This document shows positions 1 through 13,410 of a stretch of 64,000 bases of DNA, one piece after another (the stretch's first letter is position 1; each line of letters starts with the position of its first letter). The DNA comes from Clusia tigrina. Its lineage: Eukaryota > Arthropoda > Insecta > Diptera > Clusiidae. A model generated the notes under the pieces. That model had not been told where the DNA came from and did not search any database. It saw only the letters and a list, made by a program, of their open reading frames with translations. Where the stretch lies: the NCBI GenBank assembly GCA_920105625.2, contig OV050033.1, positions 113,669,700 to 113,733,699 of the forward strand, in the 5' to 3' direction. The position numbers and the translations under genes are program-made.

Positions 1-3000
1 TCGAGTACTTTATTGTTACAAAATTTCAAGGTTTTATGATGCTCCAGTAAAAAGTTGCAAGCATTTGTATGTTGCAAACTATGATAGATGTAGGACGTAC
101 CGTATAGAAGTTAGGGCCATTTGAAGTTTTATCAGTGTTTGATTTGGGACTCATGGGTAGCATAGCTTTGAGCGATAGCTTAAATTGACAAGAGGCTCGA
201 GTACTTTATTGTTACAAAATTTCAAGGTTTTATGACGCTCCAGTAAAAAGTTACAAGCATTTGTATGTTGCAAACTTTGATAGGTGTAGGACGTACCATA
301 TAGAAGTTAGGGCCATTTGAAGTTTTATCAGTGTTTGATTTGGGACTCAAGGGTAGCATAGCTTTGAGCGATAGCTTAAATTGACAAGAGGCTCGAGTAC
401 TTTATTGTAACAAAATTTCAAGGTTTTATGACGCTCCAGTAAAAAGTTGCCAGCATTTGTATGTTGGAAACTTTGATAGGTGTAGGACGTACCGTATAGA
501 AGTTAGGGCTATTTGAAGATTTATCAGTGTTTGATTTGGGATTCAAGGGTAGCATAGCTTTGAGCGATAGCTTAAATTGACAAGAGGCTCGAGTACTTTA
601 TTGTTACAAAATTTCAAGGTTTTATGACGCTCCAGTAAAAAGTTACAAGCATTTGTATGTTGCAAACTTTGATAGGTGTAGGACGTACCGTATAGAAGTT
701 AGGGCCGTTTGAAGCTTTATCAGTGTTTGATTTGGGACTCAAGGGTAGCATAGCTTTGAGCGATAGCTTAAATTGACAAGAGGCTCGAGTACTTTATTGT
801 TACAAAATTTCAAGGTTTTATGACGCTCCAGTAAAAAGTTGCAAGCATTTGTATGTTGCAAACTTTGATAGGTGTAGGACGTACTGTATAGAAGTTCGGG
901 CCATTTGAAGTTTTATCAGTGATTGATTTGGGACTCAAGTGTAGCATAGCTTTGAGCGATAGCTTAAATTGACAAGAGGCTCGAGTACTTTATTGTAACA
1001 AAATTTCAAGGTTTTATGACGCTCCAGTAAAAAGTTGCCAGCATTTGTATGTTGGAAACTTTGATAGGTGTAGGACGTACCGTATAGAAGTTAGGGCTAT
1101 TTGAAGATTTATCAGTGTTTAATTTGGGATTCAAGGGTAGCATAGCTTTGAGCGATAGCTTAAATTGACAAGAGGTTTGAGTACTTTATTGTTACAAAAT
1201 TTCAAGGTTTTATGACGCTCCAGTAAAAAGTTACAAGCATTTGTATGTTGCAAACTTTGATAGGCGTAGGACGTACCGTATAGAAGTTAGGGCCATTTGA
1301 AGCTTTATCAGTGTTTGATTTGGGACTCAAGGGTAGCATAGCTTTGAGCGATAGCTTAAATTGACAAGAGGCTCGAGTACTTTATTGTTACAAAATTTCA
1401 AGGTTTTATGACGCTCCAGTAAAAAGTTGCAAGCATTTGTATGTTGCAAACTTTGATAGGTGTAGGACGTACCGTATAGAAGTTAGGGCCATTTGAAGCT
1501 TTATCAGTGTCTGATTTGGGACTCAAGGGTAGCATAGCTTTGAGCGATAGCTTAAATTGACAAGAGGCTCGAGTACTTATTGTTACAAAATTTCAAGGTT
1601 TTATGACGCTCCAGTAAAAAGTTACAAGCATTTGTATGTTGCAAACTTTGATAGGCGTAGGACGTACCGTATAGAAGTTAGGGCCGTTTGAAGCTTTATC
1701 AGTGTTTGATTTGGGACTCAAGGGTAGCATAGCTTTGAGCGATAGCTTAAATTGACATGAGGCTCGAGTACTTTATTGTTACAAAATTTCAAGGTTTTAT
1801 GACGCTCCAGTAAAAAGTTGCAAGCATTTGTATGTTGCAAACTTTGATAGGTGTAGGACGTACTGTATAGAAGTTCGGGCCATTTGAAGTTTTATCAGTG
1901 ATTGATTTGGGACTCAAGGGTAGCATAGCTTTGAGCGATAGCTTAAATTGACAAGAGGCTCGAGTACTTTATTGTAAAAAATTTCAAGGTTTTATGACGC
2001 TCCAGTAAAAAGTTGCCAGCATTTGTATGTTGGAAACTTTGATTGGTGTAGGACGTACCGTATAGAAGTTAGGGCTATTTGAAGATTTATCAGTGTTTGA
2101 TTTGGGATTCAAGGGTAGCATAGCTTTGAGCGATAGCTTAAATTGACAAGAGGCTCGAGTACTTTATTGTTACAAAATTTCAAGGTTTTATGACGCTCCA
2201 GTAAAAAGTTACAAGCATTTGTATGTTGCAAACTTTGATAGGCGTAGGACGTACCGTATAGAAGTTAGGGCCATTTGAAGCTTTATCAGTGTTTGATTTG
2301 GGACTCAAGGGTAGCATAGCTTTGAGCGATAGCTTAAATTGACAAGAGGCTCGAGTACTTTATTGTTACAAAATTTCAAGGTTTTATGACGCTCCAGTAA
2401 AAAGTTACAAGCATTTGTATGTTGCAAACTTTGATAGGCGTAGGACGTACCGTATAGAAGTTAGGGCCGTTTGAAACTTTATCAGTGTTTGATTTGGGAC
2501 TCAAGGGTAGCATAGCTTTGAGCGATAGCTTAAATTGACAAGAGGCTCGAGTACTTTATTGTTACAAAATTTCAAGGTTTTATGACGCTCCAGTAAAAAG
2601 TTGCAAGCATTTGTATGTTGCAAACTTTGATAGGTGTAGGACGTACTGTAAAGAAGTTCGGGCCATTTGAAGTTTTATCAGTGATTGATTTGGGATTCAA
2701 GGGTAGCATAGCTTTGAGCGATAGCTTAAATTGACAAGAGGCTTGAGTACTTTATTGTTACAAAATGTCAAGGTTTTATAACGCTACAGTAAAAAGTTAC
2801 AAGCATTTGTATGTTGCAAACTTTGATAGGCGTAGGACGTACCGTATAGAAGTTAGGGCCATTTGAAGCTTTATCAGTGTCTGATTTGGGACTCAAGGGT
2901 AGCATAGCTTTGAGCGATAGCTTAAATTGACAAGAGGCTCGAGTACTTATTGTTACAAAATTTCAAGGTTTTATGACGCTCTAGTAAAAAGTTACAAGCA

Positions 3001-3524
3001 TTTGTATGTTGCAAACTTTGATAGGTGTAGGACGTACTGTATAGAAGTTCGGGCCATTTGAAGTTTTATCAGTGATTGATTTGGGACTCAAGGGTAGCAT
3101 AGCTTTGAGCGATAGCTTTAATTGACAAGAGGCTCGAGTACTTTATTGTAACAAAATTTCAAGGTTTTATGACGCTCCAGTAAAAAGTTGCCAGCATTTG
3201 TATGTTGCAAACTTTGATAGGTGTAGGACGTACCGTATAGAAGTTAGGGCCATTTGAAGATATATCAGTGTTTGATTTGGGACTCAAGGGTAGCATAGCT
3301 TTGGGCGATAGGTTAAATTGACAAGAGGCTCGAGTACTTTATTGTTACAAAATTTCAAGGCTTTATGACGCTCCAGTAAAAAGTTAGAGGCATTTGTATG
3401 TTGCAAACTTAATGGGTGTAGGACGTACCAAATAGAAGTTAGGGCCATTTGAAGTTTTATCAGTGTTTGATGTGGGACTCAAGGGTAGCATAGCTTTGAG
3501 CGATAGCTTAAATTAACAAGAGGC
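1..3524 (+). repeat. Higher-order repeat copy A1 (18 monomers)
   Basis: The block opens with a rare monomer carrying ATGATGCTCC, AAACTATGATAGATG and CTCATGGGTAG. The same monomer reappears at 3525 and 6266, giving spacings of 3524 and 2741 bp. The block closes with two rare monomers: one with GATATATCAG near 3259 and GGGCGATAGGTT, then one with GTTAGAGGCATTTG, CTTAATGGGTG and ACCAAATAG. Monomers 1-8 match the start of copy A2 almost base for base. Roughly 1.57-2.94 kb holds extra monomers absent from A2, so the 18 against 14 monomer difference is an internal gain or loss of four whole monomers. Confidence 0.85.
197..392 (+). repeat. Representative near-consensus 196 bp monomer
   Basis: This unit matches my hand consensus at every position except 102, where the G of a CpG is A (ACCATATAG instead of ACCGTATAG). 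It contains one XhoI site spanning its start, two GTAC (RsaI) sites, the A/T tracts AAAATTT, TTTT and AAAAA in the first third, and two TAGCT words near the 3' end. Its length is close to a nucleosome plus linker, as in many eukaryotic satellites. It is a convenient reference for naming variant sites in other monomers. Confidence 0.95.
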
Positions 3525-6265
3525 TCGAGTACTTAATTGTTACAAAATTTCAAGGTTTTATGATGCTCCAGTAAAAAGTTGCAAGCATTTGTATGTTGCA
3601 AACTATGATAGATGTAGGACGTACCGTATAGAAGTTAGGGCCATTTGAAGTTTTATCAGTGTTTGATTTGGGACTCATGGGTAGCATAGCTTTGAGCGAT
3701 AGCTTAAATTGACAAGAGGCTCGAGTACTTTATTGTTACAAAATTTCAAGGTTTTATGACGCTCCAGTAAAAAGTTACAAGCATTTGTATGTTGCAAACT
3801 TTGATAGGTGTAGGACGTACCATATAGAAGTTAGGGCCATTTGAAGTTTTATCAGTGTTTGATTTGGGACTCAAGGGTAGCATAGCTTTGAGCGATAGCT
3901 TAAATTGACAAGAGGCTCGAGTACTTTATTGTAACAAAATTTCAAGGTTTTATGACGCTCCAGTAAAAAGTTGCCAGCATTTGTATGTTGGAAACTTTGA
4001 TAGGTGTAGGACGTACCGTATAGAAGTTAGGGCTATTTGAAGATTTATCAGTGTTTGATTTGGGATTCAAGGGTAGCATAGCTTTGAGCGATAGCTTAAA
4101 TTGACAAGAGGCTCGAGTACTTTATTGTTACAAAATTTCAAGGTTTTATGACGCTCCAGTAAAAAGTTACAAGCATTTGTATGTTGCAAACTTTGATAGG
4201 CGTAGGACGTACCGTATAGAAGTTAGGGCCGTTTGAAGCTTTATCAGTGTTTGATTTGGGACTCAAGGGTAGCATAGCTTTGAGCGATAGCTTAAATTGA
4301 CAAGAGGCTCGAGTACTTTATTGTTACAAAATTTCAAGGTTTTATGACGCTCCAGTAAAAAGTTGCAAGCATTTGTATGTTGCAAACTTTGATAGATGTA
4401 GGACGTACTGTATAGAAGTTCGGGCCATTTGAAGTTTTATCAGTGATTGATTTGGGACTCAAGTGTAGCATAGCTTTGAGCGATAGCTTAAATTGACAAG
4501 AGGCTCGAGTACTTTATTGTAACAAAATTTCAAGGTTTTATGACGCTCCAGTAAAAAGTTGCCAGCATTTGTATGTTGGAAACTTTGATAGGTGTAGGAC
4601 GTACCGTATAGAAGTTAGGGCTATTTGAAGATTTATCAGTGTTTAATTTGGGATTCAAGGGTAGCATAGCTTTGAGCGATAGCTTAAATTGACAAGAGGT
4701 TTGAGTACTTTATTGTTACAAAATTTCAAGGTTTTATGACGCTCCAGTAAAAAGTTACAAGCATTTGTATGTTGCAAACTTTGATAGGCGTAGGACGTAC
4801 CGTATAGAAGTTAGGGCCATTTGAAGCTTTATCAGTGTTTGATTTGGGACTCAAGGGTAGCATAGCTTTGAGCGATAGCTTAAATTGACAAGAGGCTCGA
4901 GTACTTTATTGTTACAAAATTTCAAGGTTTTATGACGCTCCAGTAAAAAGTTGCAAGCATTTGTATGTTGCAAACTTTGATAGGTGTAGGACGTACCGTA
5001 TAGAAGTTAGGGCCATTTGAAGCTTTATCAGTGTCTGATTTGGGACTCAAGGGTAGCATAGCTTTGAGCGATAGCTTAAATTGACAAGAGGCTCGAGTAC
5101 TTATTGTTACAAAATTTCAAGGTTTTATGACGCTCTAGTAAAAAGTTACAAGCATTTGTATGTTGCAAACTTTGATAGGTGTAGGACGTACTGTATAGAA
5201 GTTCGGGCCATTTGAAGTTTTATCAGTGATTGATTTGGGACTCAAGGGTAGCATAGCTTTGAGCGATAGCTTTAATTGACAAGAGGCTCGAGTACTTTAT
5301 TGTAACAAAATTTCAAGGTTTTATGACGCTCCAGTAAAAAGTTGCCAGCATTTGTATGTTGGAAACTTTGATAGGTGTAGGACGTACCGTATAGAAGTTA
5401 GGGCTATTTGAAGATTTATCAGTGTTTAATTTGGGATTCAAGGGTAGCATAGCTTTGAGCGATAGCTTAAATTGACAAGAGGCTTGAGTACTTTATTGTT
5501 ACAAAATTTCAAGCTTTTATAACGCTACAGTAAAAAGTTACAAGCATTTGTATGTTGCAAACTTTGATAGGCGTAGGACGTACCGTATAGAAGTTAGGGC
5601 CATTTGAAGCTTTATCAGTGTCTGATTTGGGACTCAAGGGTAGCATAGCTTTGAGCGATAGCTTAAATTGACAAGAGGCTCGAGTACTTATTGTTACAAA
5701 ATTTCAAGGTTTTATGACGCTCTAGTAAAAAGTTACAAGCATTTGTATGTTGCAAACTTTGATAGGTGTAGGACGTACTGTATAGAAGTTCGGGCCATTT
5801 GAAGTTTTATCAGTGATTGATTTGGGACTCAAGGGTAGCATAGCTTTGAGCGATAGCTTTAATTGACAAGAGGCTCGAGTACTTTATTGTAACAAAATTT
5901 CAAGGTTTTATGACGCTCCAGTAAAAAGTTGCCAGCATTTGTATGTTGCAAACTTTGATAGGTGTAGGACGTACCGTATAGAAGTTAGGGCCATTTGAAG
6001 ATATATCAGTGTTTGATTTGGGACTCAAGGGTAGCATAGCTTTGGGCGATAGGTTAAATTGACAAGAGGCTCGAGTACTTTATTGTTACAAAATTTCAAG
6101 GCTTTATGACGCTCCAGTAAAAAGTTAGAGGCATTTGTATGTTGCAAACTTAATGGGTGTAGGACGTACCAAATAGAAGTTAGGGCCATTTGAAGTTTTA
6201 TCAGTGTTTGATGTGGGACTCAAGGGTAGCATAGCTTTGAGCGATAGCTTAAATTGACAAGAGGC
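3525..6265 (+). repeat. Higher-order repeat copy A2 (14 monomers)
   Basis: It starts with the same CTATGATAGATG / CATGGGTAG monomer as A1 and ends with the same GATATATCAG (6000) and TTAGAGGCATTTG pair. Within it, monomers with ACTTATTG (1 bp shorter than ACTTTATTG) and CTCTAG occur twice, near 5.1 and 5.69 kb, indicating an internal duplication of about three monomers. Its length of 2741 bp is 14 monomers less 3 bp, the deficit coming from the 1 bp deletions and the short CTTAATGGG variant. Confidence 0.85.
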
Positions 6266-8027
6266 TCGAGTACTTTATTGTTACAAAATTTCAAGGTTTT
6301 ATGATGCTCCAGTAAAAAGTTGCAAGCATTTGTATGTTGCAAACTATGATAGATGTAGGACGTACCGTATAGAAGTTAGGGCCATTTGAAGTTTTATCAG
6401 TGTTTGATTTGGGACTCATGGGTAGCATAGCTTTGAGCGATAGCTTAAAATGACAAGAGGCTCGAGTACTTTATTGTTACAAAATTTCAAGGTTTTATGA
6501 CGCTCCAGTAAAAAGTTACAAGCATTTGTATGTTGCAAACTTTGATAGGTGTAGGACGTACCATATAGAAGTTAGGGCCATTTGAAGTTTTATCAGTGTT
6601 TGATTTGGGACTCAAGGGTAGCATAGCTTTGAGCGATAGCTTAAATTGACAAGAGGCTCGAGTACTTTATTGTAACAAAATTTCAAGGTTTTATGACGCT
6701 CCAGTAAAAAGTTGCCAGCATTTGTATGTTGGAAACTTTGATAGGTGTAGGACGTACCGTATAGAAGTTAGGGCTATTTGAAGATTTATCAGTGTTTAAT
6801 TTGGGATTCAAGGGTAGCATAGCTTTGAGCGATAGCTTAAATTGACAAGAGGTTTGAGTACTTTATTGTTACAAAATTTCAAGGTTTTATGACGCTCCAG
6901 TAAAAAGTTACAAGCATTTGTATGTTGCAAACTTTGATAGGCGTAGGACGTACCGTATAGAAGTTAGGGCCATTTGAAGCTTTATCAGTGTTTGATTTGG
7001 GACTCAAGGGTAGCATAGCTTTGAGCGATAGCTTAAATTGACAAGAGGCTCGAGTACTTTATTGTTACAAAATTTCAAGGTTTTATGACGCTCCAGTAAA
7101 AAGTTGCAAGCATTTGTATGTTGCAAACTTTGATAGGTGTAGGACGTACCGTATAGAAGTTAGGGCCATTTGAAGCTTTATCAGTGTCTGATTTGGGACT
7201 CAAGGGTAGCATAGCTTTGAGCGATAGCTTAAATTGACAAGAGGTTCGAGTACTTATTGTTACAAAATTTCAAGGTTTTATGACGCTCTAGTAAAAAGTT
7301 ACAAGCATTTGTATGTTGCAAACTTTAATAGGTGTAGGACGTACTGTATAGAAGTTCGGGCCATTTGAAGTTTTATCAGTGATTGATTTGGGACTCAAGG
7401 GTAGCATAGCTTTGAGCGATAGCTTTAATTGACAAGAGGCTCGAGTACTTTATTGTAACAAAATTTCAAGGTTTTATGACGCTCCAGTAAAAAGTTGCCA
7501 GCATTTGTATGTTGCAAACTTTGATAGGTGTAGGACGTACCGTATAGAAGTTAGGGCCATTTGAAGATATATCAGTGTTTGATTTGGGACTCAAGGGTAG
7601 CATAGCTTTGGGCGATAGGTTAAATTGACAAGAGGCTCGAGTACTTTATTGTTACAAAATTTCAAGGCTTTATGACGCTCCAGTAAAAAGTTGCAAGCGT
7701 TTGTATGTTGCAAACTTTGATAAGTGTAGGACGTACCGTATAGAAGTTAGGGCCATTTGAAGTTTTATCAGTGTTTGATTTGGGACTCAAGGGTAGCATA
7801 GCTTTGAGCGATAGCTTATATTGACAAGAGGCTCGAGTACTTTATTGTCACAAAATTTCAAGGTTTTATGACGCTCCAGTAAAAAGTTAGAGGCATTTGT
7901 ATGTTGCAAACTTAATGGGTGTAGGACGTACCAAATAGAAGTTAGGGCCATTTGAAGCTTTATCAGTGTCTGATTTGGGACTCAAGGGTAGCATAGCTTT
8001 GAGCGATAGCTTAAATTGACAAGAGGC
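6266..8027 (+). repeat. Higher-order repeat copy A3 (9 monomers, shortened)
   Basis: The opening monomer is again the CTATGATAGATG / CATGGGTAG type. After three monomers it jumps to the GTTTAATTTGGG and GGTTTGAGTAC types that in A1 and A2 lie three monomers further on, so three monomers are missing. GATATATCAG lies at 7566, followed by an added monomer with GCAAGCGTTTG before the TTAGAGGCATTTG monomer. Loss and gain of whole monomers in register is the expected product of unequal exchange. Confidence 0.8.
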
Positions 8028-10770
8028 TCGAGTATTTATTGTTACAAAATTTCAAGGTTTTATGACGCTCCAGTAAAAAGTTACAAGCATTTGTATGTTG
8101 CAAACTTTGATAGGTGTAGGACGTACCGTATAGAAGTTAGGGCTATTTGAAGATTTATCAGTGTTTGATTTGGGATTCAAGGGTAGCATAGCTTTGAGCG
8201 ATAACTTAAATTGACAAGAGGCTCGAGTACTTTATTGTGACAAAATTTCAAGGTTTTATGACGCTCCAGTAAAAAGTTACAAGCATTTGTATGTTGCAAA
8301 CGTTGATAGGCGTAGGACGTACCGTATAGAAGTTAGGGCCATTTGAAGTTTTATCAGTGTTTGATTTGGGACTCAAGGGTAGCATAGCTTTGAGCGATAG
8401 CTTAAATTGACAAGAGGCTGGAGTACTTTATTGTAACAAAATTTCAAGGTTTTATGACGCTCCAGTAAAAAGTTGCCAGCATTTGTATGTTGGAAACTTT
8501 GATAGGTGTAGGACGTACCGTATAGAAGTTAGGGCTATTTGAAGATTTATCAGTGTTTGATTTGGGATTCAAGGGTAGCATAGCTTTGAGCGATAGCTTA
8601 AATTGACAAGAGGCTCGAGCACTTTATTGTTACAAAATTTCAAGGTTTTATGACGCTCCAGTAAAAAGTTACAAGCATTTGTATGTTGCAAACTTTGATA
8701 GGCGTAGGACGTACCGTATAGAAGTTAGGGCCGTTTGAAGCTTTATCAGTGATTGATTTGGGACTCAAGGGTAGCATAGCTTTGAGCGATAGCTTAAATT
8801 GACATGAAGCTCGAGTACTTTATTGTTACAAAATTTCAAGGTTTTATGACGCTCCAGTAAAAAGTTGCAAGCATTTGTATGTTGCAAACTTTGATAGGTG
8901 TAGGACGTACTGTATAGAAGTTTGGGCCATTTGAAGTTTTATCAGTGATTGATTTGGGACTCAAGGGTAGCATAGCTTTGAGCGATAGCTTAAATTGACA
9001 AGAGGCTCGAGTACTTTATTGTAAAAAAATTTCAAGGTTTTATGACGCTCCAGTAAAAAGTTGCCAGCATTTGTATGTTGGAAACTTTGATTGGTGTAGG
9101 ACGTACCGTATAGAAGTTAGGGCTATTTGAAGATTTATCAGTGTTTGATTTGGGATTCAAGGGTAGCATAGCTTTGAGCGATAGCTTAAATTGACAAGAG
9201 GCTCGAGTACTTTATTGTTACAAAATTTCAAGGTTTTATGACGCTCCAGTAAAAAGTTACAAGCATTTGTATGTTGCAAACTTTGATAGGCGTAGGACGT
9301 ACCGTATAGAAGTTAGGGCCATTTGAAGCTTTATCAGTGTTTGATTTGGGACTCAAGGGTAGCATAGCTTTGAGCGATAGCTTAAATTGACAAGAGGCTC
9401 GAGTACTTTATTGTTACAAAATTTCAAGGTTTTATGACGCTCCAGTAAAAAGTTGCAAGCATTTGTATGTTGCAAACTTTGATAGGTGTAGGACGTACCG
9501 TATAGAAGTTAGGGCCATTTGAAGCTTTATCAGTGTCTGATTTGGGACTCAAGGGTAGCATAGCTTTGAGCGATAGCTTAAATTGACAAGAGGCTCGAGT
9601 ACTTATTGTTACAAAATTTCAAGGTTTTATGACGCTCTAGTAAAAAGTTACAAGCATTTGTATGTTGCAAACTTTGATAGGTGTAGGACGTACTGTATAG
9701 AAGTTCGGGCAATTTGAAGTTTTATCAGTGATTGATTTGGGACTCAAGGGTAGCATAGCTTTGAGCGATAGCTTAAATTGACAAGAGGCTCGAGTACTTT
9801 ATTGTAACAAAATTTCAAGGTTTTATGACGCTCCAGTAAAAAGTTGCCAGCATTTGTATGTTGCAAACTTTGATAGGTGTAGGACGTACCGTATAGAAGT
9901 TAGGGCCATTTGAAGATATATCAGTGTTTGATTTGGGACTCAAGGGTAGCATAGCTTTGGGCGATAGCTTAAATTGTCAAGAGGCTCGAGTACTTTATTG
10001 TTACAAAATTTCAAGGCTTTATGACGCTCCAGTAAAAAGTTGCAAGCGTTTGTATGTTGCAAACTTTGATAGGTGTAGGACGTACCGTATAGAAGTTAGG
10101 GCCATTTGAAGTTTTATCAGTGTTTGATTTGAGACTCAAGGGTAGCTTAGCTTTGAGCGATAGCTTAAATTGACAAGAGGCTCAAGTACTTTATTGTAAC
10201 AAAATTTCAAGGTTTTATGACGCTCCAGTAAAAAGTTGCCAGCATTTGTATGTTGGAAACTTTGATAGGTGTAGGACGTACCGTATAGAAGTTAGGGCTA
10301 TTTAAGGATTTATCAGTGTTTGATTTGGGATTCAAGGGTAGCATAGCTTTGAGCGATAGCTTAAATTGACAAGAGGCTCGAGTACTTTATTGTAAAAAAA
10401 TTTCAAGGTTTTATGACGCTCCAGTAAAAAGTTGCCAGCATTTGTATGTTGGAAACTTTGATTGGTGTAGGACGTACCGTATAGAAGTTAGGGCTATTTG
10501 AAGATTTATCAGTGTTTGATTTGGGATTCAAGGGTAGCATAGCTTTGAGCGATAGCTTAAATTGACAAGAGGCTCGAGTACTTTATTGTTACAAAATTTC
10601 AACGATTTTATGACGCTCCAGTAAAAAGTTACAAGCATTTGTATGTTGCAAACTTTCATAGGCGTAGGACGTACCGTATAGAAGTTAGGGCCATTTGAAG
10701 CTTTATCAGTGTTTGATTTGGGACTCAAGGGTAGCATAGCTTTGAGCGATAGCTTAAATTGACAAGAGGC
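8028..10770 (+). repeat. Satellite monomers, A-related, 14 units
   Basis: There are fourteen monomers of the types seen in 1-8 kb: TGCCAGCATTTG with TTGGAAAC, GGCGTAGG, GAAGCTTTATC (creating a HindIII site) and TACTGTATAG with AGTTCGGGC. A variant with GTAAAAAAATTTC appears from about 9.02 kb. The segment of about 9.2-10.33 kb is repeated at about 11.94-13.07 kb (spacing 2742 bp), shown by shared rare changes: GGGTAGCTTAGC, GGCTCAAGTAC and CTATTTAAGGATTT. No non-satellite sequence is present. Confidence 0.85.
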
Positions 10771-11357
10771 TCGAGTACTTTATTGTTACAAAATTTCAAG
10801 GTTTTATGACGCTCCAGTAAAAAGTTGCAAGCATTTGTATGTTGCAAACTTTGATAGGTGTAGGACGTACCGTATAGAAGTTAGGGCCATTTGAAGCTTT
10901 ATCAGTGTCTGATTTGGGACTCAAGGGTAGCATAGCTTTGAGCGATAGCTTAAATTGACAAGAGGCTCGAGTACTTATTGTTACAAAATTTCAAGGTTTT
11001 ATGACGCTCTAGTAAAAAGTTACAAGCATTTGTATGTTGCAAACTTTGATAGGTGTAGGACGTACTGTATAGAAGTTCGGGCAATTTGAAGTTTTATCAG
11101 TGATTGATTTGGGACTCAAGGGTAGCATAGCTTTGAGCGATAGCTTAAATTGACAAGAGGCTCGAGTACTTTATTGTAAAAAAATTTCAAGGTTTTATGA
11201 CGCTCCAGTAAAAAGTTGCCAGCGTTTGTATGTTGGAAACTTTGATTGGTGTAGGACGTACCGTATAGAAGTTAGGGCTATTTGAAGATTTATCAGTGTT
11301 TGATTTGGGATTCAAGGGTAGCATAGCTTTGAGCGATAGCTTAAATTGACAAGAGGC
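10771..11357 (+). repeat. Trimer unit, first copy (587 bp)
   Basis: Three monomers in the order: GCAAGC with GTGTCTG; ACTTATTG with CTCTAG and CGGGCAATTTG; and GTAAAAAAATTTC with GCCAGCGTTTG and TTTGATTGG. The same three, with the same private GCCAGCGTTTG change (not GCCAGCATTTG), follow at once in 11358-11944. Near-identity and adjacency indicate a recent tandem duplication. The 587 bp length is 3 x 196 less 1, from the ACTTATTG deletion. Confidence 0.85.
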
Positions 11358-11944
11358 TCGAGTATTTTATTGTTACAAAATTTCAAGGTTTTATGACGCT
11401 CCAGTAAAAAGTTGCAAGCATTTGTATGTTGCAAACTTTGATAGGTGTAGGACGTACCGTATAGAAGTTAGGGCCATTTGAAGCTTTATCAGTGTCTGAT
11501 TTGGGACTCAAGGGTAGCATAGCTTTGAGCGATAGCTTAAATTGACAAGAGGCTCGAGTACTTATTGTTACAAAATTTCAAGGTTTTATGACGCTCTAGT
11601 AAAAAGTTACAAGCATTTGTATGTTGCAAACTTTGATAGGTGTAGGACGTACTGTATAGAAGTTCGGGCAATTTGAAGTTTTATCAGTGATTGATTTGGG
11701 ACTCAAGGGTAGCATAGCTTTGAGCGATAGCTTAAATTGACAAGAGGCTCGAGTACTTTATTGTAAAAAAATTTCAAGGTTTTATGACGCTCCAGTAAAA
11801 AGTTGCCAGCGTTTGTATGTTGGAAACTTTGATTGGTGTAGGACGTACCGTATAGAAGTTAGGGCTATTTGAAGATTTATCAGTGTTTGATTTGGGATTC
11901 AAGGGTAGCATAGCTTTGAGCGATAGCTTAAATTGACAAGAGGC
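11358..11944 (+). repeat. Trimer unit, second copy (587 bp)
   Basis: Second copy of the adjacent trimer. It begins with GAGTATTTTATTG, a private change from GAGTACTTTATTG that separates it from the first copy, and otherwise carries the same set, including CGGGCAATTTG at 11665 against 11078 in the first copy. CGGGCAATTTG occurs again at 12448, four monomers on, so the amplification extended beyond the two clean trimers with one extra GGCGTAGG monomer. Confidence 0.85.
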
Positions 11945-13410
11945 TCGAGTACTTTATTGTTACAAAATTTCAAGGTTTTATGACGCTCCAGTAAAAAGTT
12001 ACAAGCATTTGTATGTTGCAAACTTTGATAGGCGTAGGACGTACCGTATAGAAGTTAGGGCCATTTGAAGCTTTATCAGTGTTTGATTTGGGACTCAAGG
12101 GTAGCATAGCTTTGAGCGATAGCTTAAATTGACAAGAGGCTCGAGTACTTTATTGTTACAAAATTTCAAGGTTTTATGACGCTCCAGTAAAAAGTTGCAA
12201 GCATTTGTATGTTGCAAACTTTGATAGGTGTAGGACGTACCGTATAGAAGTTAGGGCCATTTGAAGCTTTATCAGTGTCTGATTTGGGACTCAAGGATAG
12301 CATAGCTTTGAGCGATAGCTTAAATTGACAAGAGGCTCGAGTACTTATTGTTACAAAATTTCAAGGTTTTATGACGCTCTAGTAAAAAGTTACAAGCATT
12401 TGTATGTTGCAAACTTTGATAGGTGTAGGACGTACTGTATAGAAGTTCGGGCAATTTGAAGTTTTATCAGTGATTGATTTGGGACTCAAGGGTAGCATAG
12501 CTTTGAGCGATAGCTTAAATTGACAAGAGGCTCGAGTACTTTATTGTAACAAAATTTCAAGGTTTTATGACGCTCCAGTAAAAAGTTGCCAGCATTTGTA
12601 TGTTGCAAACTTTGATAGGTGTAGGACGTACCGTATAGAAGTTAGGGCCATTTGAAGATATATCAGTGTTTGATTTGGGACTCAAGGGTAGCATAGCTTT
12701 GGGCGATAGCTTAAATTGTCAAGAGGCTCGAGTACTTTATTGTTACAAAATTTCAAGGCTTTATGACGCTCCAGTAAAAAGTTGCAGGCGTTTGTATGTT
12801 GCAAACTTTGATAGGTGTAGGACGTACCGTATAGAAGTTAGGGCCATTTGAAGTTTTATCAGTGTTTGATTTGGGACTCAAGGGTAGCTTAGCTTTGAGC
12901 GATAGCTTAAATTGACAAGAGGCTCAAGTACTTTATTGTAACAAAATTTCAAGGTTTTATGACGCTCCAGTAAAAAGTTGCCAGCATTTGTATGCTGGAA
13001 ACTTTGATAGGTGTAGGACGTACCGTATAGAAGTTAGGGCTATTTAAGGATTTATCAGTGTTTGATTTGGGATTCAAGGGTAGCATAGCTTTGAGCGATA
13101 GCTTAAATTGACAAGAGGCTCGAGTACTTTATTGTTACAAAATTTCAAGGTTTTATGACGCTCCAGTAAAAAGTTACAAGCATTTGTATGTTGCAAACTT
13201 TGATAGGCGTAGGACGTACCGTATAGAAGTTAGGGCCGTTTGAAGCTTTATCAGTGTTTGATTTGGGACTCAAGGGTAGCATAGCTTTGAGCGATAGCTT
13301 AAATTGACATGAGGCTCGCGTACTTTATTGTTACAAAATTTCAAGGTTTTATGACGCTCCAGTAAAAAGTTGCAAGCATTTGTATGTTGCAAACTTTGAT
13401 AGGTGTAGGA

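Noticed and set aside
15..80. Ancestral shorter subrepeat (GTTACAA, GTTACAA, GTTGCAAAC within one monomer)
   Set aside because: The three words lie at unequal spacings (about 39 and 17 bp) and the sequence between them is not similar. This is insufficient for an internal repeat.
161..190. Inverted repeat around the two TAGCT words in each monomer (possible hairpin)
   Set aside because: Only the 4 bp self-complementary AGCT pairs across the loop; there is no extended stem. It is too weak to call a structural element.
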